A stretch of DNA of 64,000 nt from Rhizodiscina lignyota (taxonomy: Eukaryota; Ascomycota; Dothideomycetes; Aulographales; Rhizodiscinaceae), in the NCBI GenBank assembly GCA_010015805.1, contig ML978126.1, forward strand, positions 124,001 to 188,000, in the 5' to 3' direction. The notes under the pieces were generated by a model. The model did no database searches. It was given only the letters and a program-made list of their open reading frames with translations, and had not been told where the DNA came from. The position numbers and the translations under genes are program-made. This document shows positions 42,294-52,401 of the stretch, piece after piece. How positions within the stretch are numbered: position 1 is the first letter of the stretch; every line of letters begins with the position of its first letter.

Positions 42294-44882
42294 TTAGGTA
42301 CTAAAACCGGAAACGCCAGGTCTACCGCCAAGGGGGTTATATAATGTTGTCCATTGCCGCAATAAATCATTCACAGAACTGCTGTCTGGTATATTGACCT
42401 TAACCCCCGGATCGTCCAGTCGCGTCTTTCCAAATGATGCAACGCTATCCCGCGATCCAAACGGGCCCAGTTTGTTCACCACAGCCCCTTTCTTCGAGTA
42501 GTCAGTCATTGTCAACTTTTCTAATTTTAGCAAGTCCTCAAAAGACTCTTGTTCACGCAGAATTGGTTCGGCAGGGTCAGAAGGAAAGTTATGGCTACAA
42601 GCGCGAGCCCTCGTACTAGACAGAGAGCGAGATATTGAGCGCGAACGCGAGCTTTGATAATCACGAGAGAGAGAACGGGATCTGGATCGTCCTCGATACT
42701 GTGAGGGAGAGCGCGATACGTCGGTAAGGCGGTTTGCTGCGAGTCCGCCTACGACTGATTCAATCAGATGACCCTTGGACCGGTGGCCAGCTTCTTTGTC
42801 GAGCAGCGTACCAACATTTGCAAAAGCCAGCATGACGGGACCCTCGCGCTTCCGAGTCCGATATGCTTCGGCGGGACTGGCGGCGGCGGCGGCGGCAGCA
42901 GCAGCAGCAATAAACGAAACGCCTCGAGGATGGAGACTGCGTGCGCTTTGGTCTGAGCCGTTGTCATATCGATCACTTCGCCCTTTGCTATCAGCTCCCT
43001 GAAGATGTTCTATCAGCAGATCCCGCCGTGCAGAGTCGAAAAGCTCAGAGTCGCTGTATGATCCGTCGTGATGTAGTCCCAGATCGCGCTGCCATGAATG
43101 CGGTATTCTTTGTTTACCAAGATCCTCGGTCGTAGCATCGCGGTTGAAAAGGATTCTATTGGGCTCTACTGGTGCTGAGTTTTGCCTGTTCCGGAGTGTC
43201 GGCCTTATTGAAGCATCATTATTCTCCCCGTCATTCCTATATGTGGCAACGTGTCTATGTCTGGTTTGTCTCCTAGGCTTCTGTTCCGTGACCTGATGCT
43301 GCCGTCCTCTGTCAAATTCAATAGTGTGATTCTCCCTCAATAATGCTGCATCAATCCACGATGCTTGGCTAAGCTGATGCGTCAGAGCCTCGAGACGTGC
43401 GCGTCTCCTTCGCTCCTTTTCTTGACTAGATCCTGCAACAGCCTGAGGAAGTGTCGGACTCCGCCATCTCTGCGGTATTGCCGGGGGCAAATGACTGGGG
43501 TATATCTTCGGGCTCTTTTCGAATCCCAATTCACCAGAGGCCGAAGCAGACGCAGTCCTGGTCCCCCCACCCCCTGAAATAACATTGCTGATATCTCTTA
43601 GCTTCATCGGAGGAGGAGGCTGATTAGTCCTTGCATAAAACCGATGAGCCGACGGCTCTCTAACGAAAGCCTCGTTGACAACATGCTTTGCGAAATGCCA
43701 CTCGTCTGCGATGTATGCTCCTCGGCGCCGGACAGACCGCTCTGTGAAACCTTCATCAATCATCCCTTGTAAGTACTCAATTTGGCCAATAAGCGATTTG
43801 AGTTGGGTGAGGCATCCATCAATTTCTTTTCGGTTGATTCGTTTCTTTTCGTCGAGATGCTCAGCTACAATTACCTTATAAAGCGAATAGTTTTCGGTGC
43901 TGCTATCACTCTCGTAGTCGTATTTGCCGCTAGTGCTATCCTCTTGGAAATGCACCATTTTGGTATGTCTCCGCCCGAGATCTCTAGTGGCAAGCCCCTT
44001 ACTCTCGACCGAAACTTGAAGCCGTGTAAGTCCCTCATCAGCGCGATTTTGAAGGTCTTGATTGTACGATGGTGGTGGGTACCAACTTCCGGGCGGTTGC
44101 TGGACGTCCTCGGGCATCTTCATCCTGGCCAACGAGATAAATGGCAGAGAACTCGAATGCTCATCAGAATTTAATGAGCGCCCAAGGTGTGATTCGTTCT
44201 GAGTATCTGAGTGCGACATTCCAGGTAGGTCTCTTTGTTGAGGGGTGAGAAGGGGTAGTATATGCGCCTCGTCCAGTGTGGGTGGTGTATTTCGGCCGAC
44301 AAGAGGTATCCTGTTGCTTATCGCTTGATTCTCCCGTGACGATGCTTTATCAAAATCCTTTTTGGAATTCTCATACTCTTTGAGAGCACCATCTCGAAGC
44401 TTGATGAGTCCTTCAATTTCTGCCCTCTGTGCGTTGATTAATGCCTTATCTTCCGAATTGCTGAGTAGTTGTGCGTGAATGAGGACATGCATGAGTAATT
44501 GCAAGTTGCTCTTCACTCGCTCCAGATCTGCTCCGTATAGGGCCAATTTTGTTTCTTTAAAGGGGAAGATCAATTTTCCGACTTTCCCTTTACGCTTGTC
44601 CACTGTTCCGCTAATTTCTCTAAAGAGAGATGAACAGCTGTTGATAGACTCCTGTGCCGTAATGATTGCATCCTTGGAGACAATTTGTGCAACTGCAGAG
44701 TCTCCGAAGATCCCCTCAAGCTCCTTGATGACTGTAGATGTCAATTTGACTTGCTGGGCTATAGCTTTGATGCGGATGTCGGAGGATGCAACGGAATCAG
44801 CATACTCATAAAGAGCTTTCGACAGCGTTATTCCTGTTGCGGCAACTTGGATTATGGAAGCTGCAAGACCGATCTCCGCCAT
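42294..44882 (-). CDS. PigL_N/HeLo-like N-terminal domain protein with disordered RS-rich tail
   Basis: This single exon encodes 862 residues. The first about 200 residues open MAEIGLAASIIQVAATGITL and continue as amphipathic helices (KAIAQQVKLTSTVIKELEGIF), the hallmark of the fungal PigL_N/Helo-like group often found in front of STAND/NLR proteins. No NACHT or NB-ARC P-loop follows. Instead the protein has a long charged linker, a central helical segment (GCLTQLKSLIGQIEYLQGM), a poly-Ala run, a small glycine-zipper-like stretch (HLIESVVGGLAANRL) and an RS-dipeptide region (RGRSRSRSLSRDYQSSRS). The role is unknown; the N-terminal domain in NLRs is thought to signal or act on membranes, which is family knowledge only. 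Confidence 0.75.
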   Translation of the reverse strand: MAEIGLAASIIQVAATGITLSKALYEYADSVASSDIRIKAIAQQVKLTSTVIKELEGIFGDSAVAQIVSKDAIITAQESINSCSSLFREISGTVDKRKGKVGKLIFPFKETKLALYGADLERVKSNLQLLMHVLIHAQLLSNSEDKALINAQRAEIEGLIKLRDGALKEYENSKKDFDKASSRENQAISNRIPLVGRNTPPTLDEAHILPLLTPQQRDLPGMSHSDTQNESHLGRSLNSDEHSSSLPFISLARMKMPEDVQQPPGSWYPPPSYNQDLQNRADEGLTRLQVSVESKGLATRDLGRRHTKMVHFQEDSTSGKYDYESDSSTENYSLYKVIVAEHLDEKKRINRKEIDGCLTQLKSLIGQIEYLQGMIDEGFTERSVRRRGAYIADEWHFAKHVVNEAFVREPSAHRFYARTNQPPPPMKLRDISNVISGGGGTRTASASASGELGFEKSPKIYPSHLPPAIPQRWRSPTLPQAVAGSSQEKERRRRARLEALTHQLSQASWIDAALLRENHTIEFDRGRQHQVTEQKPRRQTRHRHVATYRNDGENNDASIRPTLRNRQNSAPVEPNRILFNRDATTEDLGKQRIPHSWQRDLGLHHDGSYSDSELFDSARRDLLIEHLQGADSKGRSDRYDNGSDQSARSLHPRGVSFIAAAAAAAAAASPAEAYRTRKREGPVMLAFANVGTLLDKEAGHRSKGHLIESVVGGLAANRLTDVSRSPSQYRGRSRSRSLSRDYQSSRSRSISRSLSSTRARACSHNFPSDPAEPILREQESFEDLLKLEKLTMTDYSKKGAVVNKLGPFGSRDSVASFGKTRLDDPGVKVNIPDSSSVNDLLRQWTTLYNPLGGRPGVSGFST
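42880..42909. repeat. GCN trinucleotide run encoding poly-Ala
   Basis: About ten Ala codons in the PigL_N-like protein are encoded by GGC/GCA runs on the plus strand; length variation is likely. Confidence 0.85.
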
Positions 44883-45737
44883 ATTGAGTTTCTCTCATTG
44901 CAAATGCGTCAGACTTGGAAATCGAGAAGCCTGGATAGCTCTTCGGCCTCCAGGGTCTGTCGTTTAGAACAGTGGATGTTGATCTGTCATTCCTCTCGAG
45001 ATTTAGCGCTAGGATGTCACTAAACTCTCGAGGGTGGATGGTGGAGTAGAAAAAATTTGACCCATTGTGGATGTGGAGGATACGTAACTATGGAGTAGAT
45101 GTTTGCTCGTTCTCGTCCAAGTCCAGCCTTGTCTGAGCGTTATGTACGTCAGGGCCGTCGCGAGAGGACTCGGGGAGCTTGCTCGCCGTATTACAGCGCC
45201 ACATCTGAACTCAGCCACAATGCCTTCAGGGGTAACAGACTTCAAGACGGCACGGCTCTTTAGGCCCGCAGCTTTCTGTCAACTACACGCTCCGAGGCAC
45301 GAACGACACCTCCATTATGCGTGTAGCTATCGAGCGCTCGAACTATTCGAGCGTCGCATTAGTGAATACGATAAGGGACAGCATGTCGAACGTCAGCGAA
45401 CATTTTCAGGTCCTTTTTGGGAAACATGCACAATGCAAACGGGACCTTGCTATTGGACCTTAAGGTTGTTCTTCGCAATTGCCATCGGCATTGTCTTGTA
45501 CTTCTCATCTCCTAATATATCTTTGGGTTAACCGTTGAAACTTTGTGCCTGAGCCAATCACCAAAGCCACAATGGTGCTCAAGCCCATATTCCAACGGTT
45601 CCAGATTGAACTTCAACGTTTCCACATCCAGAGTATAAAGGCGATCAGTTTCTCCTCAATCTTTTCAATCTTCAAAACATCTTCCCACTGCTATCTAAAG
45701 TCTCATTTACCTCACATTCTTTTGTGGAACGGTCGCC
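44883..45737. promoter_or_regulatory. Bidirectional intergenic region
   Basis: 855 bp lie between divergent genes. A frame at 45103-45531 is open but has no supporting features. A pyrimidine-rich stretch with TCTTTTCAATCTTC precedes the next start. Confidence 0.4.
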
Positions 45738-47492
45738 ATGGCACCGCCGCAAAGTTTACATTCCTCGCCAAGTCATTCGAAGTCTGAATACAATAAACAC
45801 ACATCTGCCCCTGTCACCTCCTCGCCGTCTAAATCCAGGCGCAAAGATGGCGAACCTCAAGCCCGAAGACATCAGGGATTGAAGCGCTTGCAATCTTTTT
45901 GCAGTCAGCACTTACATTTCAAAAGAGACGTCTCCTCCCCACGTCTGTCCTCCCCAAAACGACTCTCTCTCCGCCGCTCAAGGTCCCGATCTCCTGCTCG
46001 TATCATCAATACTCTCCCATGGTCTCGTACTTTCGATACCACACCAATGCGCTATACGGATGACTATCTCACAGCGCGGGCGGCAAACCCTCGTACAGGT
46101 GCCATTTCTCCGACCTCCTCGCGTGCCATGTCCATTGGCACGGGCGCCATTCGCTCAGTATCAGCTTCCAGTATCTTCTCCACGAGATCGGATTCTGCCT
46201 CGCCTTCCTCTTCTCCGATTTCAAGTGCTGATGAGACATATGGGTTCGGTGGTTCGCCATATGGAGCTAGCAGTCGTCTCATGCAAGATGTGACCAAAAT
46301 CGCACTGAGCACAGCACCGAGCACAGCACCAACCGGGAGAAAGCAAAGGAGTGTGACTGGGAATGGGCAGCAGATTCCATTTCAGTTCCCTTCGACGCCT
46401 GAGCGATATCCGCACAATAAAAGGATGCAGGAGATGGAGTCAGCCAAGCGATGGCGGGTGGATAACAATCGCTGGATGGTTGGAGCGAAGCAGGGTTCAT
46501 CACCGAAGGTACTGAGACATGGCCTTGCATCAACTGAACTTGGTGAAGCTCCCAAATTCGAATCCAGGGTTGCTCCCACAAGCAATCTTCCTCGACGAGT
46601 CAATTGGAACGATCATCAGGCACATGTGGAACCACAAGACGCCTCATGGTCAGTGTATGAAAGCCCGCAATTGCCTCGCGGCAGGGTCCTCGGAAGGAAA
46701 AGCAAGGAAAACATTCCTTTAGCCAATGTACGGGGCGTCAGGGAGCACAACGAAATCGACACTCCACGAAAGACAATCCCGGTACAAAATGCGACACCTG
46801 CACAAGTGGAAGCATTCAACCACTACCGGCGAAAATCACAACGACTGTCTGCGCACGAGTATGCTTCCGGGTTTGCGCCTCCAATCATCAACCTTCGGAC
46901 CAATGAAGCAGGGTTCGCCGATCGCCAAGTCTATCACACTTACGAAGATATTGTTGACGCATATGCTTCCCGAAATCGAACTGCCTGCGGAGCTGAAGCT
47001 GAAGATGGCCGTACACGCTCAGAATACCCGACCAACGAGTCCATTGAAGGTGCAGCATCCACACCGCCGAAAGCCCAGGAGCCGCGAATAGTTGAGGTTG
47101 ACTATTCGCCGTCAATATCTCCCTGCAGCAGATCGCCACATCAATTGCGTTCGAACAGCAACTCACCGTCGAAGCGGCCAGCGCTTCTGATTTACCGGAA
47201 GCCAGTCGGAGCATCGTCTTCAATCACTCTCCCCTTGGTTACTACGACATCCATCTCTTCAGGAGCCGTATCCAAACCAAACGCCATCTCACACTCTCGT
47301 TCACCTTCATCTCAAGACATTGTGGTGGTACGTAAGGACTGGATCGTTGGTGGAACAAAACTGATAGTAGCATGCTATGTTGCTGTCTGCTTGTGGTCCG
47401 TCCTGGATGCCTTACGTGCCGCTATGGTGGGCGTCCTGTGGCCGGTTTGGATGCTCTGTAGTTTTGGACAGTGGCTGCTAGGGAGCCTGTAG
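45738..47492 (+). CDS. Low-complexity protein with C-terminal membrane segment, unknown
   Basis: This single exon encodes 584 residues; the start GCCATGGCACC has a good context. The first 500 residues are Ser/Pro/Arg-rich and probably disordered, with SP/RS motifs (KRLSLRRSRSRSPARI near 75-90) that look like kinase or 14-3-3 targets. The middle has a few conserved-looking segments (RVNWNDHQAHVEPQ, ASGFAPPIINLRTNE). The last 55 residues are hydrophobic with two likely helices (TKLIVACYVAVCLWSVLDAL and VGVLWPVWMLCSFGQWLLG), so it may be anchored by its tail in the ER or mitochondrial outer membrane. I recognise no family. Confidence 0.65.
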   Translation: MAPPQSLHSSPSHSKSEYNKHTSAPVTSSPSKSRRKDGEPQARRHQGLKRLQSFCSQHLHFKRDVSSPRLSSPKRLSLRRSRSRSPARIINTLPWSRTFDTTPMRYTDDYLTARAANPRTGAISPTSSRAMSIGTGAIRSVSASSIFSTRSDSASPSSSPISSADETYGFGGSPYGASSRLMQDVTKIALSTAPSTAPTGRKQRSVTGNGQQIPFQFPSTPERYPHNKRMQEMESAKRWRVDNNRWMVGAKQGSSPKVLRHGLASTELGEAPKFESRVAPTSNLPRRVNWNDHQAHVEPQDASWSVYESPQLPRGRVLGRKSKENIPLANVRGVREHNEIDTPRKTIPVQNATPAQVEAFNHYRRKSQRLSAHEYASGFAPPIINLRTNEAGFADRQVYHTYEDIVDAYASRNRTACGAEAEDGRTRSEYPTNESIEGAASTPPKAQEPRIVEVDYSPSISPCSRSPHQLRSNSNSPSKRPALLIYRKPVGASSSITLPLVTTTSISSGAVSKPNAISHSRSPSSQDIVVVRKDWIVGGTKLIVACYVAVCLWSVLDALRAAMVGVLWPVWMLCSFGQWLLGSL

Positions 47493-48326
47493 GCCCAAAA
47501 TGGTTTCGGACAGTGGTATTTGTGGGTTTGAGGCGTGGAAGAAGACGCACAAGTTGTATAGATAATCAATGGATTAGCATGAATACCATGTTTTTGTTCT
47601 TCAGCCAATACATAACGTTCTCCCCAATATCATACATCCATAATGAATACTATTCAACATATATAAATAAAATCAAGCTTGCACAGATGCTCTCAACCGC
47701 GTTGAAGAGCAACTTGCGATTTCGCTACAGGCGTTCGACTATGAAGCCCAACTATTTTTGTCATCCTCGAGGCTATTTATAAGACTAAGCATTCAAGGCC
47801 TCCAACCAAATAAACACTAGCCAGAGCACATCGAATTAGGCTTGTGATGTTATCGATTCTGTTGAAGAGCCAAACTGATAATCCCCGCCTTTTCAATATT
47901 CATCCGAATCGGTGATTTTGTCACCCTCGCGACTCCTGATAGTGCCACGACTCAGCGAAGCAGTGAGGCATGTTGAATTATGCAAAACAATGAGGTTGGA
48001 ATTCTGTGTTTAGTGTTGAAGGATTGAACGGATCATTAGTATCCGTGAAATGGTCGGAAATGATCTGCGTTCTGCAGGTGGCCTTCTCTCCGCACCTCCG
48101 CAACAGTGCTTCCGACTGACCTCACGCTTCAAGCCTAACATAATACCTGTTGATACCTTGCAGATATCATGTCTAGGCGGCGGGGAAATCCAGGTTGATC
48201 TCCGCGAGGATGGATTCATATAAGAGAATAGTGCGTAGCCCGGGCTGACTGCGCCGACGTAGGTGAAGATATCTTCCTCCATTTCCATCTCCTACGAGTG
48301 TATGTTTCGTTTGAGTCTTTCCCAAA
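47493..48326. other. Intergenic, promoter of the MFS transporter
   Basis: 834 bp, AT-rich in the first half (polyadenylation-like TATATAAATAAAATC at 47659-47673). The frame at 48010-48288 on the minus strand is not convincing. Confidence 0.45.
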
Positions 48327-50168
48327 ATGGACAAAGTCAATGAAGTCACGTACTCGAAAAACGAGACAGCGCGAGTTGATGATACTTCTAAGGATATCTA
48401 TGAACCGGAGCTGAAGAGCGACGAACTTTTCACGTTTGATAATGGGGCGACAGATGCTCTCGCAGAGCTGCCAGAGAAAGAGGCTAGAAGGATCCTCCGG
48501 AAAGTCGATTACCGGCTTGTCCCATTACTGGGGATCCTCTATCTTGTTGCATTCGTTGATCGGAGCAATAGTACGTCCAACTTGAAGGCCATGCTTTCAC
48601 GAGATTCCATCCTGACTCACATGCCTGTTCAGTCGGAAATGCAAAGGTTGCCGGTCTGACCGAAGACCTGCATATGAGCGGTCCAAACTACAACGTCGCG
48701 CTAACCGTGTTCTTCGTTTCTTATGGGTTCTTCGAAGTCCCGAGTAATATAGTGCTGAAGCTCGTGCGGCCTTCAATATGGATATCTATCCTGTTGTTCT
48801 TCTGGGGGCTCACAATGACGTTAGTATTGCTTGTATCCCGCATCGAAAACGGGATTCTTAACTAATATACACCACAGACTTATGGGGATAGTGCATAACT
48901 ACTCGGGACTTGTAGCAGCAAGGTTCTTTCTGGGCATGGCAGAGGTTGGAGCTATTTGTATAAGGAAATGGACATGTACTGACTTTGGCATCAGGCGGGA
49001 TTCTTTCCAGCTGCAACATATCTCCTGACAATATGGTATCGGCGGTACGAAGTCCAGAGGCGTATGGCTGTGTTCTATACCGCCGCTTCACTCTCCGGGG
49101 CCTTCTCAGGTCTACTTGCATTTGCAATTCAGAAGATGGAAGGCATCAGCGGCCTGCATGGCTGGCAATGGATCTTCATCCTCGAAGGTCTTGTCCCCGT
49201 TGCACTCTCTTTCGTGGTTTGGAGATTGCTGCCCGATTCGCCAGAAACGGCGCGCTTCTTGGAGAAGGAGGAGAAAGAGTTTATTATCAACCGACTCGCG
49301 CTGGAGACAGGATCTGGACGGGGGAGGGTTACGAATGCCGATAAGCTTAAGCTGCATCATGTTTCGGACGCGTTTAAAGAATGGAAGATATGGGCAATGG
49401 TTATAGTATTCTGGGGTAACACGATTTCGATCTACGGGTACGGACTCTTTCTATTTCTTGCTAAGAGAGAGGATTGACACTTTGCTAGATTCACCGCAAC
49501 TGTCCCAACAGTGATACAAGAGCTTGGGTATTCTGCAGCAAATGCACAACTTCTGTAAGTTTGTGATGCATCCAACCTGTGAGATATCTGCTAATCACTC
49601 ATCATCCCATAGAACGATTCCCATCTACCTCTTTGCCATGATCATCACCCTCATCTTCTCCTTCTGGTCCGATAAAGCCCAAGCCCGCTCTCCATTCATC
49701 ATCACCGGATTCTCCATTGCTGCCGCCGGATTCATCGTCCAACTCGCGATCCCAGAGCCCCATTTCCCCGGTCTCACTTATGGATTCTTGTTCCCTGTCG
49801 CCGTAGGATTCTACTCTCCCTTCATCTGTATCGTCTGCTGGATGGCGAACAATCTCGCACCGTCGTCAAAACGAGCAGTTGGCATGGGCCTATTGATATC
49901 GCTCGGCTCCTTTGGTGGAATCTGCGGCTCCAACATCTTCATCGCGAAGGAAGCGCCGCAGTACCCTGTCGGATTTGGTGTTTGCCTTGGGATTTCTGTT
50001 GCCGCGGTGCTGATGACCCTTTTTCTAAGGAGAGCGTATCAACTAGAAAACAGACGGAGGCGCAAAATGATAGACGAGCAAGGAGAGGAGGCAATTAGAG
50101 CGAGATACACGGATCAGGAGTTGCTCGACTTGGGTGATCGAAGCCCCTTTTTCATTTACACCCTTTGA
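48327..50168 (+). CDS. MFS transporter, anion:cation symporter (Dal5/Tna1-like)
   Basis: Six exons (48327-48570, 48633-48819, 48878-48944, 48995-49437, 49489-49554, 49613-50168) with introns of 50-62 bp give 520 residues. The opening LRKVDYRLVPLLGILYLVAF and, after the first splice, DRSNIGNAKVAGL are the signature of the ACS family (allantoate, nicotinate, pantothenate and similar anions). FLGMAEAGFFPAATYLLT is produced by splicing exons 3 and 4; its donor is a poor GTTGGA. LPDSPETARFLEKEEK ends the first half. SNIFIAKEAPQYPVGF lies near the last helices. The tail is charged with EEAIRARYTDQELLDLGD, a common ending in this family. It likely imports an organic anion with protons at the plasma membrane. 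Confidence 0.92.
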
Positions 50169-50914
50169 GATAGAAGACCACTCGACCTCGATAGGTCTCG
50201 TCGCAGAAGAAGAGCATCTTAGAGAAATACTTAACCAAGTTGGCCTGTTGTAGGGCGGAAGAGAAAGAGTGCCTCGATGTGTTGCAACGCCTGCCAAGCA
50301 CGCGTTCGCTTGGTTGCAATCCTTCTTTGATGGGTGGCCAACCAAGACTTGAGGCTTCCATCAGGAGTTTCTACGCTGACTCTGCCATCTGTGTCCATGC
50401 AGGTTCACTAGCAATAGGGATAAAAGGAAAAGTTTGTGAGACATCGCCGTAGTACGACCCGTCGAAGCAGTACAACTTGCCAACTACCTGATTTTTTTTT
50501 GGCGACACAGTCACGTAGTAACGTAGTGGATACCTCATAGTTAGTTTGAATCGCCTATGTATGCAAAGGTTTAAGAATATCGAGCAAACTGCCTTACAGA
50601 ATTGCTGGAATTCAAATACATAACCAGAATAAATTTAAGTGGATTGATTTCTTGCCACGCCTACCAAGAGATGGCTCTCCTTACGCCTGACAATGGAGTT
50701 CGAAAACAATTAGACTTGAGATAAGTTGTACTGAATCTGTTTGTGTCTTGAAAGCTGCGGCAGCATTGAAGATGAGGCGAAGAGAATCTAAGCAATTATC
50801 TAATCAGATCCAAAATTTCAAGTATCTGTCTTCTCCCGACTTCACAAAAACATCCGCTCATAGAACAATCACCAGTCAAGAGAGCTGCATTCCAACTCTG
50901 TGATAGCGCTGCCG
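50169..50914. other. Intergenic, promoter of the Dph4 gene
   Basis: 746 bp with a T9-10 run near 50491-50500. I see no gene in it. Confidence 0.5.
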
Positions 50915-51502
50915 ATGAACTTTTATTCCATCCTCGCCCTTCCCACACCATCTCCCTCCACGCCACCGCCGTCGTCGGACACTCTCAAGGAAGCGTACCG
51001 CCGTGCGCTGCTCAGACACCACCCGGACAAGTCAAATAGTTCGCCTCTCAAGCCCGCCTCTGCTCAGAACACGCCAAACCAGTCATCTCCGAAGCCAACG
51101 ATAGACGAAATAACACTCGCGTTCCGCACTCTGTCCTCGCCCAGCCTCCGCGCCGAGCACGACCGCGAACTACGTCTGCGCAAGGCCGTCGACGGCGCAG
51201 ATGGAGCAGAGGTCTTCCACACGGGTCTAGATACCGTCGACCTGGACGACCTCGAGTACGACGACGACGCGGAACTTTGGTATCGTGCGTGCCGGTGCGG
51301 GCAAGAGCGGGGCTTTGTGGTGGACGAGGCACAGCTCGAGAAGGCGGCGGAGAGGGGCGAAGGGGAAGTGCTGGTGGGGTGTAGAGGATGCAGTCTGTGG
51401 CTGAATGTGCTCTTCGGCGTCGTCGAAGAGACGGCGGGACAGGATGGTCAGCAGGCGCAGGAGAATGGGATCGGGCATGGGAAGGACGTTGAGAATGGTT
51501 GA
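50915..51502 (+). CDS. DPH4: Diphthamide biosynthesis J-domain protein Dph4
   Basis: This single exon encodes 195 residues. The start at 50915 (MNFYSILALP) gives the standard J-domain opening. The HPD triad is at 36-38 in RALLRHHPDKS, followed by the third helix (IDEITLAFRTLSSPSLRAEHD). The second half is a CSL/DPH-type zinc domain: YRACRCGQ and, about 30 residues on, VGCRGCSLWLNVLF give the four Cys ligands. This pairing is diagnostic of Dph4 (DNAJC24), an iron/zinc-binding co-factor of the Dph1-Dph2 radical enzyme that starts diphthamide synthesis on elongation factor 2. A long Ser/Pro insert in the J domain (about 10-20 and 41-62) is usual in fungi. Its stop codon lies at the edge of a duplicated segment. 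Confidence 0.93.
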   Translation: MNFYSILALPTPSPSTPPPSSDTLKEAYRRALLRHHPDKSNSSPLKPASAQNTPNQSSPKPTIDEITLAFRTLSSPSLRAEHDRELRLRKAVDGADGAEVFHTGLDTVDLDDLEYDDDAELWYRACRCGQERGFVVDEAQLEKAAERGEGEVLVGCRGCSLWLNVLFGVVEETAGQDGQQAQENGIGHGKDVENG

Positions 51503-52090
51503 TGATTGGGAGAAATTATCTACTTGAAGCGAAGGTTTCCCACGCAGGGAAAGAATATTTGCCGTTTCTCGACACTACGCCTTTCAAGAACCAAGACTTT
51601 CTGAGCCTGCCTAGCAGAAGAATTCTGGTGGCTTTCTCGAATGTTAAGAAGCCAGCAAAAATTAGTGCTGGCAGAGGGTCCCAGGCGGCTTTCGAGAGCG
51701 TTCAGAAACCAGCGAAGATGAAAGGTGCAAAAGGGGGAAACCAGGCCATCAATTTATTCAGTGGCCAGTCCTATCCCAGAGCGAGCCCAACGCATTGGAA
51801 CTGCGAAAGCGCAGACTCATCTTAGAAAGATACGTTTCGTTGGAATGGTGTTATCTCAATAAGCACTGCCTAACATGTCGTACTGGACGTTCAACAATGC
51901 TCTCGCTCAAGTTGAAGAACAAAACCTCGATTGCGCTACACCCTCTCAACCTCCCTGAGAGCACGCGAAGAATGTGGAGAATAGTTGATAATAACATTTG
52001 GGAGAAATATCTACTCGAAGCGAAGATTTTCCTCCCAGAGAAAGAGTTTTGTTGCCGTTCCTCCACACTACGCCTTTACCAGCCCAACCA
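51491..52090. repeat. Diverged local duplication of the DPH4 3' flank
   Basis: The segment from about 51491 (GAGAATGGTTGATGATTGGG and onward to ACACTACGCCTTTC) reappears from about 51979 (GAGAATAGTTGATAATAAC to ACACTACGCCTTTA), offset about 488 bp. The copies share blocks such as GGGAGAAAT, TCTACT-GAAGCGAAG and CACTACGCCTTT with many changes between, so the duplication is old. Within it, AAGAAGCCAGCAAAA and CAGAAACCAGCGAAG form a smaller repeat near 51648 and 51703. Confidence 0.7.
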
Positions 52091-52401
52091 GGAGACCGTG
52101 GCCGTTCAAGAATTTTATAGATCCTGTAGGATCTGGGTATCTTCCAGGCCCTCCCAGCCATCCAGAGAGATCCCGATTTTCAAAAGTTCGCCAAAATTAT
52201 ACAAGCACTCGCGGGCTATGCTAAAATACAACACGTATAAGGAGGCGATCCTTAAAGAACGCCGCCTCGGGCCGGCGTATTGCAGCGCTCCGTATATTTT
52301 GCGCCATGAACGGTAAAGGAGAGTCGTGAGATCGTCATTATGTAGGCCGTTAACGCTTACTCTCTGAAAAGACGGAAAAGAGTCGACAAAAAGCGGGGTC
52401 A
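51503..52401. other. 3' region between DPH4 and the C6 regulator
   Basis: 899 bp hold the duplication described above. A frame at 51795-52316 is open (174 codons) but rich in Arg/Leu/Ser without motifs, and runs through the duplicated part; I do not count it as a gene. Confidence 0.5.

Noticed and set aside
45103-45531. 142-codon frame between divergent genes
   Set aside because: It has no motif, an unlikely composition and overlaps promoter sequence of both neighbours.
51795-52316. 174-codon frame downstream of DPH4
   Set aside because: It runs through the old duplication and has no protein-like features.
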